NCBI GenBank assembly: GCA_027382625.1
Contig: JAJKFJ010021142.1
Location: 41,414-105,413 of the forward strand
Source: Tetmemena sp. SeJ-2015
Taxonomy: Eukaryota > Ciliophora > Spirotrichea > Sporadotrichida > Oxytrichidae
Length of the DNA stretch: 64,000 nt
Reading direction: 5' to 3'
In this document: positions 11,450 to 23,621 of the stretch, in pieces
Position numbering within the stretch: the stretch's first letter is position 1
How the letters are laid out: every line of letters starts with the position of its first letter
Program-made: the position numbers and the translations under genes
The notes under the pieces: model-generated
The model's database searches: none
Told to the model about the DNA's origin: nothing
Seen by the model: the letters and a program-made list of their open reading frames with translations, nothing else

Positions 11450-12989
11450 ATGAAAGTTTCTACCTCCATCGCACTTGCTGTAGTCGGCACTGTCGCCCTT
11501 GGGCTTGCCTTGACTTCAAGCTCTCAAGATAATTCCTCTTCCTTATTTGAGAGGAGTATGTTTGAAATCCCTGAAGCACGCTATGAGTACCTTGACTATG
11601 AATATATACATATATCATTTAATTAAGATTCATTGAGACTACTTACTGAGCCATGGCAAATCCTATATTGCTTAGATTTATAGAGATAATATAATTGCAT
11701 TTAAATTTTAAGTTAGTGATAGCTCAGTTCAAGAGTTCGCAGCTAGGATGAAACTGTACTTCTAGTCTAAGGCTCAAGTAGAAGCTCACAATTCAGACCC
11801 AACCAAGACTCACAAGCTCACCATTAACAGATTTGCAGATTTGAGCTCTGACGAGAAAAGAAAAGTGCTTGGATTCGTGCAACCTAGAGAGAAACCTCAG
11901 CAAACTATAACCTCTAATCTATTAGGTTAACTAATTAATTGCTTTTTAAATAGAAAAACTTATAAATAGGATACAGTTCATTACTCGATTTAAAGAAAAA
12001 TGAAAGTTTAACTCACATAATTATTCTCATTAAATATATTGGAATTTTTAGAGATTTTATCTTAATCAAGTCTTAAGTCGTTAATAAGTTTGGTCATGTT
12101 TCTTTGTTTCTTAAATGTAGAATTATAAGTTAATTGGGGTAATATTTTCCAGATTAGCTATCATTTAAACTATGAAATTATTATTTCATAATTAAATAGA
12201 ATTTTGTATGATCTTAATTCTATATTAATTCTGACCCATATTATAAACCTTTTTCTTAATACAAACTACCACAAGCTTCGCCATCATTACAAGTGATGCA
12301 CAAATTCCTACTTCTAATACATCTCTGAAGTTTTTATTTGAACTTCAGTAGACTGGAGATAGAAAGGAGCGGTCGGCCCAGTTGAAAATTAAGGCTCCAA
12401 CTGTGGGTCTTCTTGGGCTTACGCAGTCACTGGTTCACTAGCTGGCTTTGACAAAATACACAAAGTTGGAGAATTATACGAACTCTCAGAGCAGCAGCTG
12501 ATCGACTGCGATGACACTAACTTCGGATGCAGTGGAGGAAACTACTAACCTGCCTTTGAGTACACAGCAAAGTACCCTCTCGAAACTGAAGCAGACTACC
12601 CCTACACTGGCAATCAAGATAAATGCAAATACAACAGATCTAAGGGCAAGTCATTCAATAAGGGCTACAAAACGGTGCCAGCTAATTCAAAGCAGGCACT
12701 GCTTGAGGCTGTGGCTCAAGGCCCCATCCCAACTGCTTTGGACTTCACTACTGACCAGACTCTTATGTACTATTCTGGCGGTATCGTTACTGATGCTAAG
12801 TGTGGCACATAAGTGAATCATGGCATGTTGATTGTGGGATATGGAGTTGAGAACGACACCTAGTACTACATCGTCAAGAACACTTGGGGTTCAAGCTGGG
12901 GCGAGAATGGATACGTCCGTATTGCTGCAGTTGAAGGCTCTGGAATATGCGGTATCCAAGCTATCGATACTTACTATCCTGAACTTTGA
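11450..12989 (+). CDS. Papain-family (C1A) protease homologue 2, catalytic Cys replaced by Ser
   Basis: Tandem paralogue of the gene at 9598, same architecture: signal peptide ([20 protein letters not shown]), I29-type propeptide, mature region from TSVDWRQKGAVGPV. The active-site loop is [10 protein letters not shown], again with Ser for the catalytic Cys. The His ([10 protein letters not shown]) and Asn ([12 protein letters not shown]) motifs are intact in one open frame, and so are the disulphide-forming Cys positions. Two IESs lie at the same sites as in homologue 1 with the same pointers, one of them 361 bp. A stretch at about 11600-11640 is one base longer than in homologue 1 and contains TGAs, so the propeptide either carries an indel or an unresolved IES. 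Stop TGA 12987-12989. Family knowledge: Ser-type papain homologues such as some Plasmodium SERA proteins exist; whether this one cleaves is unknown. Confidence 0.85.
11902..12262 (+). other. IES, pointer AAACTA (361 bp)
   Basis: AAACTA at 11902-11907 and 12263-12268. Same position and pointer as the 27-bp IES at 10049 in the paralogue. Excision gives [14 protein letters not shown]. The interior is AT-rich without coding signal. Confidence 0.88.
12310..12341 (+). other. IES, pointer ACTTC (32 bp)
   Basis: ACTTC at 12310-12314 and 12342-12346; same site and pointer as the 33-bp IES at 10126. Excision gives IPTSVDWR. The interior sequence is diverged. Confidence 0.9.
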
Positions 12990-13523
12990 ACTTAGAACCT
13001 GACTTTAGTCTCTGATTTTAAGACTTTATATTCCCAGATTTTAACAAATTGAAACAAGATTCATTTGGATATAGAAGGAAAAATATAATTCATAAGTATT
13101 AAATAGATAAGTAGAGAGATAGATTTTCGCAAAATTTAGTCAGGAATTGTTTGCTAGAAAAGAACAATTATAAAATCCTATACTGAGTTTAGTTTTAGGA
13201 AAAATAAGCATGAAATTTAGTTTCCATGATCTCATCTTTGCTGATGATGCCTCATGATCAGTAATTGAGAAGGGAGAGATTAAATATTTTTAATTTTCGC
13301 ATATTCTGTTGAAGAGACCTATTGGATATATCCAAAATACCTAGTGGCTAATTTTAGAGACTAGGGTTTACGATTCCCACACCACCCTAGTCCCTCTACA
13401 GTACACAGCCCTATTTAAAGCAGTTTCATAATCTTAATTAAAACATCACCACCTCTTCCCTCAAATAATGAAAACATATTTTATATACTATACAGCTCAA
13501 ATACCAACAAACATCAGTTCAAA
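12990..13523. other. Intergenic, nothing recognised
   Basis: AT-rich spacer. A short less AT-rich patch at 13,360-13,410 lies upstream of the next gene; no motif identified. Confidence 0.45.
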
Positions 13524-14854
<1,331 letters not shown>

Positions 14855-15477
14855 GCTGGTGAGAGTAACCTAGTCTCTCGAACGAGAGCACTTAACTGAG
14901 TTGAGTTAATTGGCAACTGAGTGAATAACTGAGTTGCTTAACTCAATGATGTTATTTTGGTACTTATAAATTCTTGTTAAACCCTAGTAAATGGATCTTT
15001 ATTAATTATTTTTCATGTGATCAAATTTTTTTTCTTTTGTTGATCTCTGGAGAGAGCGAGTGACTCAAAGTTTTGTAGCTTTGGATCTTGCGCTTTCTAG
15101 AGCCTAGTAAATTATTAATTCAAATCAACAACAAATTAAACCTCACTCACTCTCTTCTTATTCACACTAATTTAACACTATATTCTAAATACCTATATTT
15201 CTTGTTATCACTTTACTCACCTCATAAGTTTATTTTCCATCATTATTTAAATCCTGTCTTATTGAAACAATTTGCAATAAAAGAAATAGATTGAGGAGGT
15301 TGGAATAAATTTATTAAAATAATTTTGCATTAGTGTTTGCAAATTATTGTTGAGAAACACAGAAAAATCTGAAATATCAACATAAAGTTATAGTATCTAT
15401 CAGATATTTCTCTGCTAATAGCAATTTTAAAATGAGATTTTAAAAAAGTGAGAAATAATTATAAAATCTAAATCAAA
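14855..15477. other. Intergenic, nothing recognised
   Basis: AT-rich spacer between the protease cluster and the first channel gene. Confidence 0.5.
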
Positions 15478-17610
15478 ATGAATGCCAGGAATAAGAACAA
15501 AAGCAAGGACTAAAGCAGCAAAAATGAAAGTTAGAACGCATCTAATAACTAAAGTCAGGAGAGTGAAGTAGACTTCTTGAGGGCTCTTTAAAAGCAGATC
15601 CAAAAAAAGGGTCACACAAATAACAAGAAGTTTTAATTCAAAGTAGTGAATAACATACTTATAATATTAAGTCTTATGACTAGGAGATTAGAGAGGCCAA
15701 GAATATCAACCACTTGAGAGCTCTATTCAAGCTTAGAGAGCTGCTCGAAATATCCCTTGACTCTATCGACGACCCATCCATTTTATAAATTTCAACCTTT
15801 TATTAATAATCCATGGAGGAAGAAGATAGTTCGGATTCTATGACTTCAAGCTAATTGAAAGACGCGATTGAGGATGAGCAGCATTCAAATAGAGATGTGA
15901 GGATCCAGCACCTTTTCTACAATAAGATAAAGATAGCTGATTATGCCTCTGTATTCTTTAGCACTTACGGCCTCTTTCTGTGCATTTTACTTTACTATGG
16001 AAGAACTTTATGGGACGCAAGTGAGATCGAACTCAATTCCATCCTTTCCTACAACACTCTCTGCACCATAAATGATAATTGTGAATGCATTCTTAAAATT
16101 TGTGTACCATTTTTCTGGTAGTGACGATATATATGAGGTACGACTTGAACATGGAGGCAGATAAGTAGATGGACTTACTAACTGAGCACGATACTTTATG
16201 GGGCACTGGCGAGTGGAAGTACTTCCTAGGTGAGTGCTTTACAGTAATGATTGCACCTTACCCCGGGCTCTATGATGTGAAGTATGAGGAATACAATGAG
16301 GAATTTCACACTCACGTAATCTATAACGTTAATGATCTCCTACTCTGGTGTCTCTTCGTTCGCTCCTACTTACTTATCAGGTACTCTTTGCTATATTTTT
16401 TAATCAATAATTATGTCTTTAATGTTTGCTGTTGACATATTTTATGAACCCTCGCTCTCAGCGAATTTGCAGAATGAACGGATGTGAGGCGACTCTTATG
16501 TTTGCAATCAGAGCCATAATGAAAGAGCGACCTTACACAGTAATTTGGATTTCACTGGTGATCACAAGCTGCATCTTCTCCATGCAGTTGCAGATGTTTG
16601 ACGGGCCTATTTCAGTGGCTAGCAACCAGGACTTCAATAGTTTTTGGAACTGCGTGTGGTGTGTGCTGATAACTCTTGCAACTACAGGCTATGGAGATAT
16701 CTATCCCAAGACTTAGATGGGCCGAATAACAGCTATCGTTATTTGCTTCTGGGGTATGTTCATTAAAGAAATCTCCTTGCTCAATTGCTTTCCTATTTTA
16801 TTCATTGTATCTTACTTCGTCGTGACTCTCACCAATCAACTAAACTTTTCAGAGCAAGAGATGAAGGCCTACATTTTACTAGAGAGGCTTCACCACAAAG
16901 AGTAGCTAAAGATCAAAGCTGCGAACGTCCTTCGTTCATCATTCTAATAACTCATCAGTCTATATTATGTTGACTATTATTCTTGAATAAGGTGGCTGGA
17001 AAAGACAGCCCAGAGGATAGAGACAAGCGGCTAAAAGCAATGAGAATCTACAGAATGCATTCTATCCAGTTTCAGCATCAAGCAAGGAAGTGTAGAAGCT
17101 ATCAAGAATAGGTATACTCACTTACTATACTAAGGAATATCTTTTAAACTTTGAATAGATAACTGACATAGACACTTTGCAGAAATACATAGAACGAGTG
17201 GATTCAGAGATGAATGAGCTTTCAGAAGAGTTCACAGATACGCAGGGCAGGCTCAACTCCATCCTAAGAAGATAGATATAGTTCGCTTTCCTAAGAAGAA
17301 TAAGCAAGCACTCGAACAGCTTAAGAAGGAAAGACTTCTCAATTTTATCCTCAACTTGCTTCAATAAACTATAATTTAAGTTGGCATTTATGATTGTTCA
17401 GGATAGAGTGAAGATCTGAAAGAAGAGCAACCAAATGAGCAGCCAGCGCAAGAATAAACAGAGGCACTTGTAATGTACTAAGCCTATAACTAGAATGGCA
17501 TGTATGGACCGCACTACTAAAAGCTGTAGTCAGCAATTAAAAAAAGCGCTTAGAAATATTTTCAAATTTAAATTAAAGAGGAATCCTCAGAAGATTCCAA
17601 AATGTATTGA
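15478..17610 (+). CDS. SK-type calcium-activated potassium channel 1
   Basis: The ATG at 15478 starts a hydrophilic Asn/Ser/Gln-rich N-terminus. Membrane segments begin at ADYASVFFSTYGLFLCILLY. Further on come TIYMRYDLNM, LLTEHDTLWGTGEWKYF, APYPGLYDVKYEEYNEEF, an S4-like NDLLLWCLFVRSYLLIRY and MNPRSQRICRMNGCE. The pore reads MFDGPISVASNQDFNSFWNC and LITLATTGYGDIYPKT with the K+ filter TTGYGD, followed by S6 (CFWGMFIVSYFVVTL). After S6 a basic helical region (KAMRIYRMHSIQFQHQARKC) sits where SK channels bind calmodulin, then a coiled coil and a Gln-rich tail. Two GT-AG introns and five IESs interrupt it. An apparent missing T near 17297 shifts the frame into the tail, next to an 11-bp direct repeat (17262-17272 / 17289-17299). 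TGA 17608-17610. Confidence 0.85.
15643..15683 (+). other. Intron (41 nt, GTAGTG...ACTAG)
   Basis: GT-AG intron joining KKFQFK to EIREAKNINH in channel 1. Confidence 0.7.
15776..15808 (+). other. IES, pointer ATCCAT (33 bp)
   Basis: ATCCAT at 15776-15781 and 15809-15814. In frame and without TGA; excision gives DDPSMEEEDSSD. Confidence 0.8.
16081..16121 (+). other. Intron (41 nt, GTGAAT...GGTAG)
   Basis: GT-AG intron joining CTINDN to LTIYMRYDL. Channel 2 has an IES (19325-19364) at nearly the same protein position. Confidence 0.68.
16387..16424 (+). other. IES, pointer TTTGCT (38 bp)
   Basis: TTTGCT at 16387-16392 and 16425-16430. Excision gives IRYSLLLTYFMNPRSQR; the retained copy contains TGA just downstream. 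Confidence 0.88.
16759..16800 (+). other. IES, pointer TTCATT (42 bp)
   Basis: TTCATT at 16759-16764 and 16801-16806. In frame without TGA; excision gives WGMFIVSYFVVTL, matching channel 2, which lacks an IES here. Confidence 0.88.
16941..16978 (+). other. IES, pointer ATTCT (38 bp)
   Basis: ATTCT at 16941-16945 and 16979-16983. Excision gives VLRSSFLNKVAGKDSPEDR. Confidence 0.86.
17106..17152 (+). other. IES, pointer GAATAG (47 bp)
   Basis: GAATAG at 17106-17111 and 17153-17158. Excision gives SYQEQITDIDTLQKYIE, using TAG of the pointer as Gln. Confidence 0.87.
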
Positions 17611-17727
17611 TAAGAATATGCAGCTGTGATGATTTGGGATATTTAATTTAAATTAATATTATAAGATAAGTTTAAATGTCCAGGTATGCAACATACTTTA
17701 ATTCTCTAACATATTCTTTCATTTATA

Positions 17728-20700
17728 ATGGATGCATCGTCTTCTTTGGGAGGATCAGGAGGAGGAGGCAATCTGTTCTCTTCAAATTTCAATGCTGGCT
17801 TCAGTGGGGCAAGGGTAGAATGGGTGGACCCAGATCGAGCTCTAAGATTATTAGCATCGCTCCACACAGGTAGTCAATTCTCAGCAGAGACAATTATTTA
17901 TTTGTCAACCTTATTTCATTGGTCTGTGATTAGAGATGGAAATGGGACTCCTACTGAAAATGCAAAGAGAGATAGCTCAACCAGTAACATGGCAGGAATC
18001 GAAGGGCATCGACACAGGTAGTCAGTGATGTTACCAGCTTCTTCTTTTTAGAGATTTCAGTTACAGGGGCTGCAGCCTAGAACTTCTGGGAGCGGCATAA
18101 ATCTGGTGAGTGGTTTACCTGCTGGGGCTGGGATTGGCACTCCCATTGGCAAACTAGCATAAGCCAATAAAATGGGAGTTTTACTACAGTTGTCCAAGCC
18201 AGAGCACTCACTTCAAGAACCTCAAACAAGATTGATGACCTAAAGTAGTCTAGTTCATGATATGTGTTTATATTTTTTCTTCAATGATGACCTCTTTCCA
18301 TAGAATATTGTTTGATCAAGTTAGATTTTAGAAGCCTGAAAGCACTAGATAACATGATATGGAGTCGCATAATCATAAGTTAGTTTGTGTATAATTGCAA
18401 TACCTCTATGTTTAAATTTAATTGAATGGAGCTCAGACGTAGAGAATAGGAGAGGGTGCAACCATCCCATCGACTCGCAGAAAGAAAAAAAAGAAGGGCA
18501 AGAAGAAAAAGCAAAGCCAATTAAATATAAACACTCCAGCAGGTGAGAAAGATCCATGATGGAGCAGAAACCGCTCCACCTAAGAGCACTGACAGATAGC
18601 CTCCCAAGGTTGGAAAAGGCAAGAATAAAGTGCATCCTGATTCCATTGCAGTGGTACCATAGAACCTCAATCAATTTATTTAGAAGAAAAAAAAGTTCTT
18701 TTCTTGTTATGATAATGAGGGAATCAGATATTTAAGGAAGAGGGGTCCAATTAGTTGAAGAGTGATGACAATCTTCAGAACAACACTTGGTAGGTATCCT
18801 CCACAAGGTAAGGAGCCGATGAGACTAACATAAAACAGATGCAAGCAAACCATCAGCAGTTCCTTAATCCTGAAGCCTAGTAAGAGAGTGAAGATTGCTT
18901 GTAAGAATAATTTATTTATTGGATGAAGGGGAGGATGAGTATGATGACGAGTATGATGATGAAGAAGATTTATAAATAAGGATATATAGTTAGCATGCAC
19001 TATTTAAGATTCACTTGACAAGGAAGCTCTGAATAAAGAAATAGAGGCAGAGACAAATGAGGATGTGAGGATATGCAACCAATTCTACAATAAGATCATT
19101 CCACTTAATACTATTCCTTAGAGATAATATTTACATCATAGTGTCTGAATATGCAACTGTCTTCTTTGCAACCTTTGGACTCTTGCTAGCTGTATTTCTC
19201 TTCGAGATGAAAGATGACGAGTTTATAAGATATAAAATTTAATTATGATTTATTTGAGAACATCATGCATAGAGATTCTATAATAAGCTACAACGTGGTG
19301 TGCACGATTGGTGCAATCATCAGCATCTTAAATCCATGGAAATATATTGATCAATATCTATTTAATCTACATAAGGTATGACTTATACCTGAATTGGAAC
19401 AAGGTAAGAGGGTTGCTCACTGAATACGACACTCTCTGGAATACAGGCAGATATACAAACATACTCAAACCATTAATTTTAAAATATATAAGGGACTGAT
19501 AATGGAAACTCTGCTCGTTCTGCTTGCCCCGTACCCTTATCTCTACGATGTAAAATACACAGAGTACAATGAAAAGTTCAATGCCTATATCACCTATGAT
19601 GTAAAAGAAGGATAAATTAATTTCATTCTATATCTTTAAATGTGAACGACTTGCTTTTGTTCTTCGCTTTCATGAGAATCTACTTCCTAACTCGCTTCTT
19701 CATGGTGCTCTCTAGTTCATGAACCCTCGCTCTCAGAGAGTGTGTCAGTCCCAGGGATGTCACGCTGATGTAGTGTTTGCTATGAAATCCCTCATGAAAG
19801 AAAAGCCCTACACCCTTCTCGCTTGGTCTCTCATCATCTCCATACTACATTTTTCTTTAAGACTTTAAGGCAATCTATTAATTGTTTATACTGATCTTTT
19901 CTTACCAGTTGAAGATGTTCGACGGGCCTATTTCAGATGCTAGTGGGCAGAACATGAATAGCTTTGTGAACTGCATGTGGCTCATAATCATCACAATAGA
20001 CACTATCGGGTTTGGAGATCTCTATCCCAAGACAGTGATGGGAAGAGTAGTCGGAATCCTTTGTTCCTTCTGGGGCGTGTTCATTGTCTCTATTTTAGTA
20101 GTCACTCTCAATAACATGCTAGTCTTCACAGCTAATGAGGAAAAGGCTTACAACTTAACTTAAGAATGATTTAAATATAAATAGTCTCAAATAGTTTATC
20201 ACAACTTGCTTTTGAGACTTTATTACAAAGCCTAGCTTAAGGAGAGAGCAACTCTGGTGCTGGGTAGTGCATTCAGACAGAGAAATGCAACCATTCAAAA
20301 TAACAAAGCCAAGAATAGGAAACTACAAGAGAGTCATATTGAGATTGTTAAAACAGGATTTATCTTTTGTCATCCAATATATAGTATTGGAAATTAGATT
20401 GGGGATGCCTCGTAATACTTTCAGAGTGAGGAGAGCAGGAAGTATCTGCAGGCCATGCGCATATTCCGCATGCACATGATATAATTCTAGCAGACTGCTC
20501 GCATGGTGAGAAGTTTCTATGACGCAGACACTGATGTAGAGATCATGCAAAAACTAATAGAGAGACTCACTGATGAAGTTAAAGATGTGAAGGAAAGACA
20601 CGAGAGTATCATGGCTGTCATTGAGAAATTGGAGCAATATCTTTCATTTTATCTATGGAGTTCACTATATTTTTGTGTATCTTGATTTTAAGCTGGGACT

Positions 20701-21363
20701 TCATGAAATAGACTAGCAGTTTTAGGAGTTATGTATTAGAATAACTTTAAATTTCTAAGAGTAAGCTGAGCAATTACGGGCGAGGACGAATCCGCAGAAA
20801 CATGGAAACATTGAAGCTTCAAGTCTTGATTCCCCAGATAACCGAAGAGTTAACTAGGAGTAGAGAAATGACTTTGGAGAATAGCTTTCTAATCAGTATT
20901 TGCTGCCTGTCCCTGGAAAACAGAAAAGTTAGAGAAAGCAATATTAGAATGGCAGCTCTGCTTCCTCGTCCTCAAACTCGATGAATCAAAGTAATAGCAG
21001 CCTAGGAGATGAATACGACTATTCCTAACCTCCAAGTGCAAAACCTCAAGCTCATCATAAATTAATTAAATAGTCATCATATTATAGTTATAAGCTCAAA
21101 GCAAGTAAAATCAATAAGTAGAAGAAGTGAAGGTAGCCCACACATTTGGAAAGAGTCTGCATGACGAGAAATTAGAGCAAAGCCATACAGATAGCGACAG
21201 TGATGACTCACACCTGGATTAAGAAGAGAATAGTGTCTCTGATTTAGATGAGGAGGAAGAAGAAGAGGGTCTAAGTAAAAGATTGCGGCTAGCTGCCAAA
21301 AAGAATTCCCCAAATAGCAGTAACAGTAGTACCCTAATTCAGTAGTATCTCAATGATATGTGA
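17728..21363 (+). CDS. SK-type potassium channel 2 with long N-terminus and GFG filter
   Basis: Tandem paralogue of the channel at 15478. The ATG at 17728 (MDASSSLGGSGGGGNLFSSN) starts a long N-terminal region: Gly/Ser-rich, then Lys/Arg-rich (ERKKRRARRKSK), then acidic (GEDEYDDEYDDEED). Channel core: SEYATVFFATFGLLLAVFLF, YIRYDLYLNWNKV, LAPYPYLYDVKYTEYNE, NDLLLFFAFMRIYFLTRFF, MNPRSQRVC, pore MFDGPISDASGQ and TIDTIGFGDLYPKT. The filter is GFGD instead of GYGD. S6 is WGVFIVSILVVTL. A calmodulin-binding-like helix (YLQAMRIFRMHMIQFQQ), a coiled coil and an acidic tail follow to TGA 21361-21363. Seventeen IESs are resolved and no intron is needed. An apparent 1-nt deletion near 19718 breaks VLSSFMNP; an alternative is a 17-bp IES with repeat TTCATG there, but alignment with channel 1 favours the indel. 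Confidence 0.83.
17886..17931 (+). other. IES, pointer AGAGA (46 bp)
   Basis: AGAGA at 17886-17890 and 17932-17936. Excision gives SQFSAEMEMGLLLKMQRE. Confidence 0.75.
18022..18056 (+). other. IES, pointer TCAGT (35 bp)
   Basis: TCAGT at 18022-18026 and 18057-18061. Excision removes an in-frame TGA and gives IDTGSQLQGLQPRTSGSG. Confidence 0.8.
18233..18284 (+). other. IES, pointer TGATGACCT (52 bp)
   Basis: A 9-nt repeat at 18233-18241 and 18285-18293. Excision gives TRLMTSFHRILFDQV. Confidence 0.82.
18359..18425 (+). other. IES, pointer ATGGAG (67 bp)
   Basis: ATGGAG at 18359-18364 and 18426-18431. Excision joins STRQHDMEL to RRREQERVQ and reaches the downstream frame without further change. 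Confidence 0.75.
18683..18756 (+). other. IES, pointer GAAG (74 bp)
   Basis: GAAG at 18683-18686 and 18757-18760. Excision gives NQFIQKSDDNLQNN. Confidence 0.75.
18889..18923 (+). other. IES, pointer TGAAG (35 bp)
   Basis: TGAAG at 18889-18893 and 18924-18928. Excision gives QQESEGEDEYDDEY. Confidence 0.82.
18965..19005 (+). other. IES, pointer AAGATT (41 bp)
   Basis: AAGATT at 18965-18970 and 19006-19011. Excision gives DDEEDSLDKEALNKEIE. Confidence 0.87.
19095..19134 (+). other. IES, pointer ATCAT (40 bp)
   Basis: ATCAT at 19095-19099 and 19135-19139. Excision gives YNKIIVSEYATVFFATFG. Confidence 0.88.
19222..19252 (+). other. IES, pointer TTT (31 bp)
   Basis: TTT at 19222-19224 and 19253-19255. 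Excision gives MKDDEFENIMHRDS. Confidence 0.75.
19325..19364 (+). other. IES, pointer ATCT (40 bp)
   Basis: ATCT at 19325-19328 and 19365-19368. Excision gives AIISIYIRYDLYLNWN. Channel 1 has a GT-AG intron at nearly the same place. Confidence 0.82.
19467..19489 (+). other. IES, pointer AA (23 bp)
   Basis: AA at 19467-19468 and 19490-19491. Excision gives YTNILKGLIMETLL and removes a TGA. This is the shortest IES resolved. Confidence 0.65.
19599..19639 (+). other. IES, pointer ATGT (41 bp)
   Basis: ATGT at 19599-19602 and 19640-19643. Excision gives YITYDVNDLLLFFAF. Confidence 0.85.
19851..19896 (+). other. IES, pointer TTTTCTT (46 bp)
   Basis: TTTTCTT at 19851-19857 and 19897-19903. Excision gives IISILHFSYQLKMFDGP. 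Confidence 0.85.
20150..20200 (+). other. IES, pointer ACAACTT (51 bp)
   Basis: ACAACTT at 20150-20156 and 20201-20207. Excision removes a TGA and gives KAYNLLLRLYYKAQLKE. Confidence 0.88.
20342..20395 (+). other. IES, pointer AGATTG (54 bp)
   Basis: AGATTG at 20342-20347 and 20396-20401. In frame; excision gives SHIEIGDASQYFQSEE. Confidence 0.82.
20632..20767 (+). other. IES, pointer GAGCAAT (136 bp)
   Basis: GAGCAAT at 20632-20638 and 20768-20774. Excision removes several TGAs and gives VIEKLEQLRARTNPQ. Confidence 0.88.
21048..21091 (+). other. IES, pointer AAGCTCA (44 bp)
   Basis: AAGCTCA at 21048-21054 and 21092-21098. Excision gives KPQAQSKQNQQVEEVKVAHT. Confidence 0.87.
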
Positions 21364-21778
21364 ACTTGCTTAATAAACCATTTGGATATATTGCTTTTGA
21401 AATTTCTTACGATATAATTTTCTTATATTTTATTTATTCAAGCATGCAACAGAGAGTTTATTTATTATGTTTATGATATGATTAAACTTTAAGAGAGGGA
21501 CAATTAAAGAATTTAAAATAGCTTTCCAATAAGTGACTGTATCTTTCTAATTGTACTATTCTTATCCAAAGATCTCCATAATTTATAAATCCACTCATTG
21601 CTTTAAAGTTCCTTTTTATAATCAGACATACTGAAGTAAATTTGTGAGGGATTCGGATGAGAGAGAAGCCTGAATCTCTTATGGACTAGGCTCATCAGGG
21701 CTATTTAAGCTCGTCTTTAATCTCAGATTCAATCATTAATTCTTAACAAACAAACAGCATACAAACTAAATTCAACCT
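21364..21778. other. Intergenic, nothing recognised
   Basis: AT-rich spacer between channel 2 and protease 4. Confidence 0.5.
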
Positions 21779-23421
<1,643 letters not shown>

Positions 23422-23621
23422 GCTTAGCAAATATTTTAATGTTATTTAAGAAGAAGGCTTAAGGCCTAGTCTATAGAGAGTTTTATTTTCATAAGATATC
23501 TTTAAATTATTCTTATTTAAATTTAAATTCAAGCCTTTCATCTAATTAATGGCATGAAATACACTATATATGTTGAAAACTCATTTAAAATACATCACCT
23601 AATTACATAAATTATGTCTTT

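Noticed and set aside
10126..12346. GT-AG introns at the IPTS/VDWR junction of proteases 1 and 2
   Set aside because: No GT-AG pair restores the frame; the ACTTC direct repeat does so in both copies.
19701..19722. 17-bp IES with pointer TTCATG in channel 2
   Set aside because: It would restore the frame, but alignment with channel 1 (same residue spacing up to MNPRSQR) fits a single missing T better.
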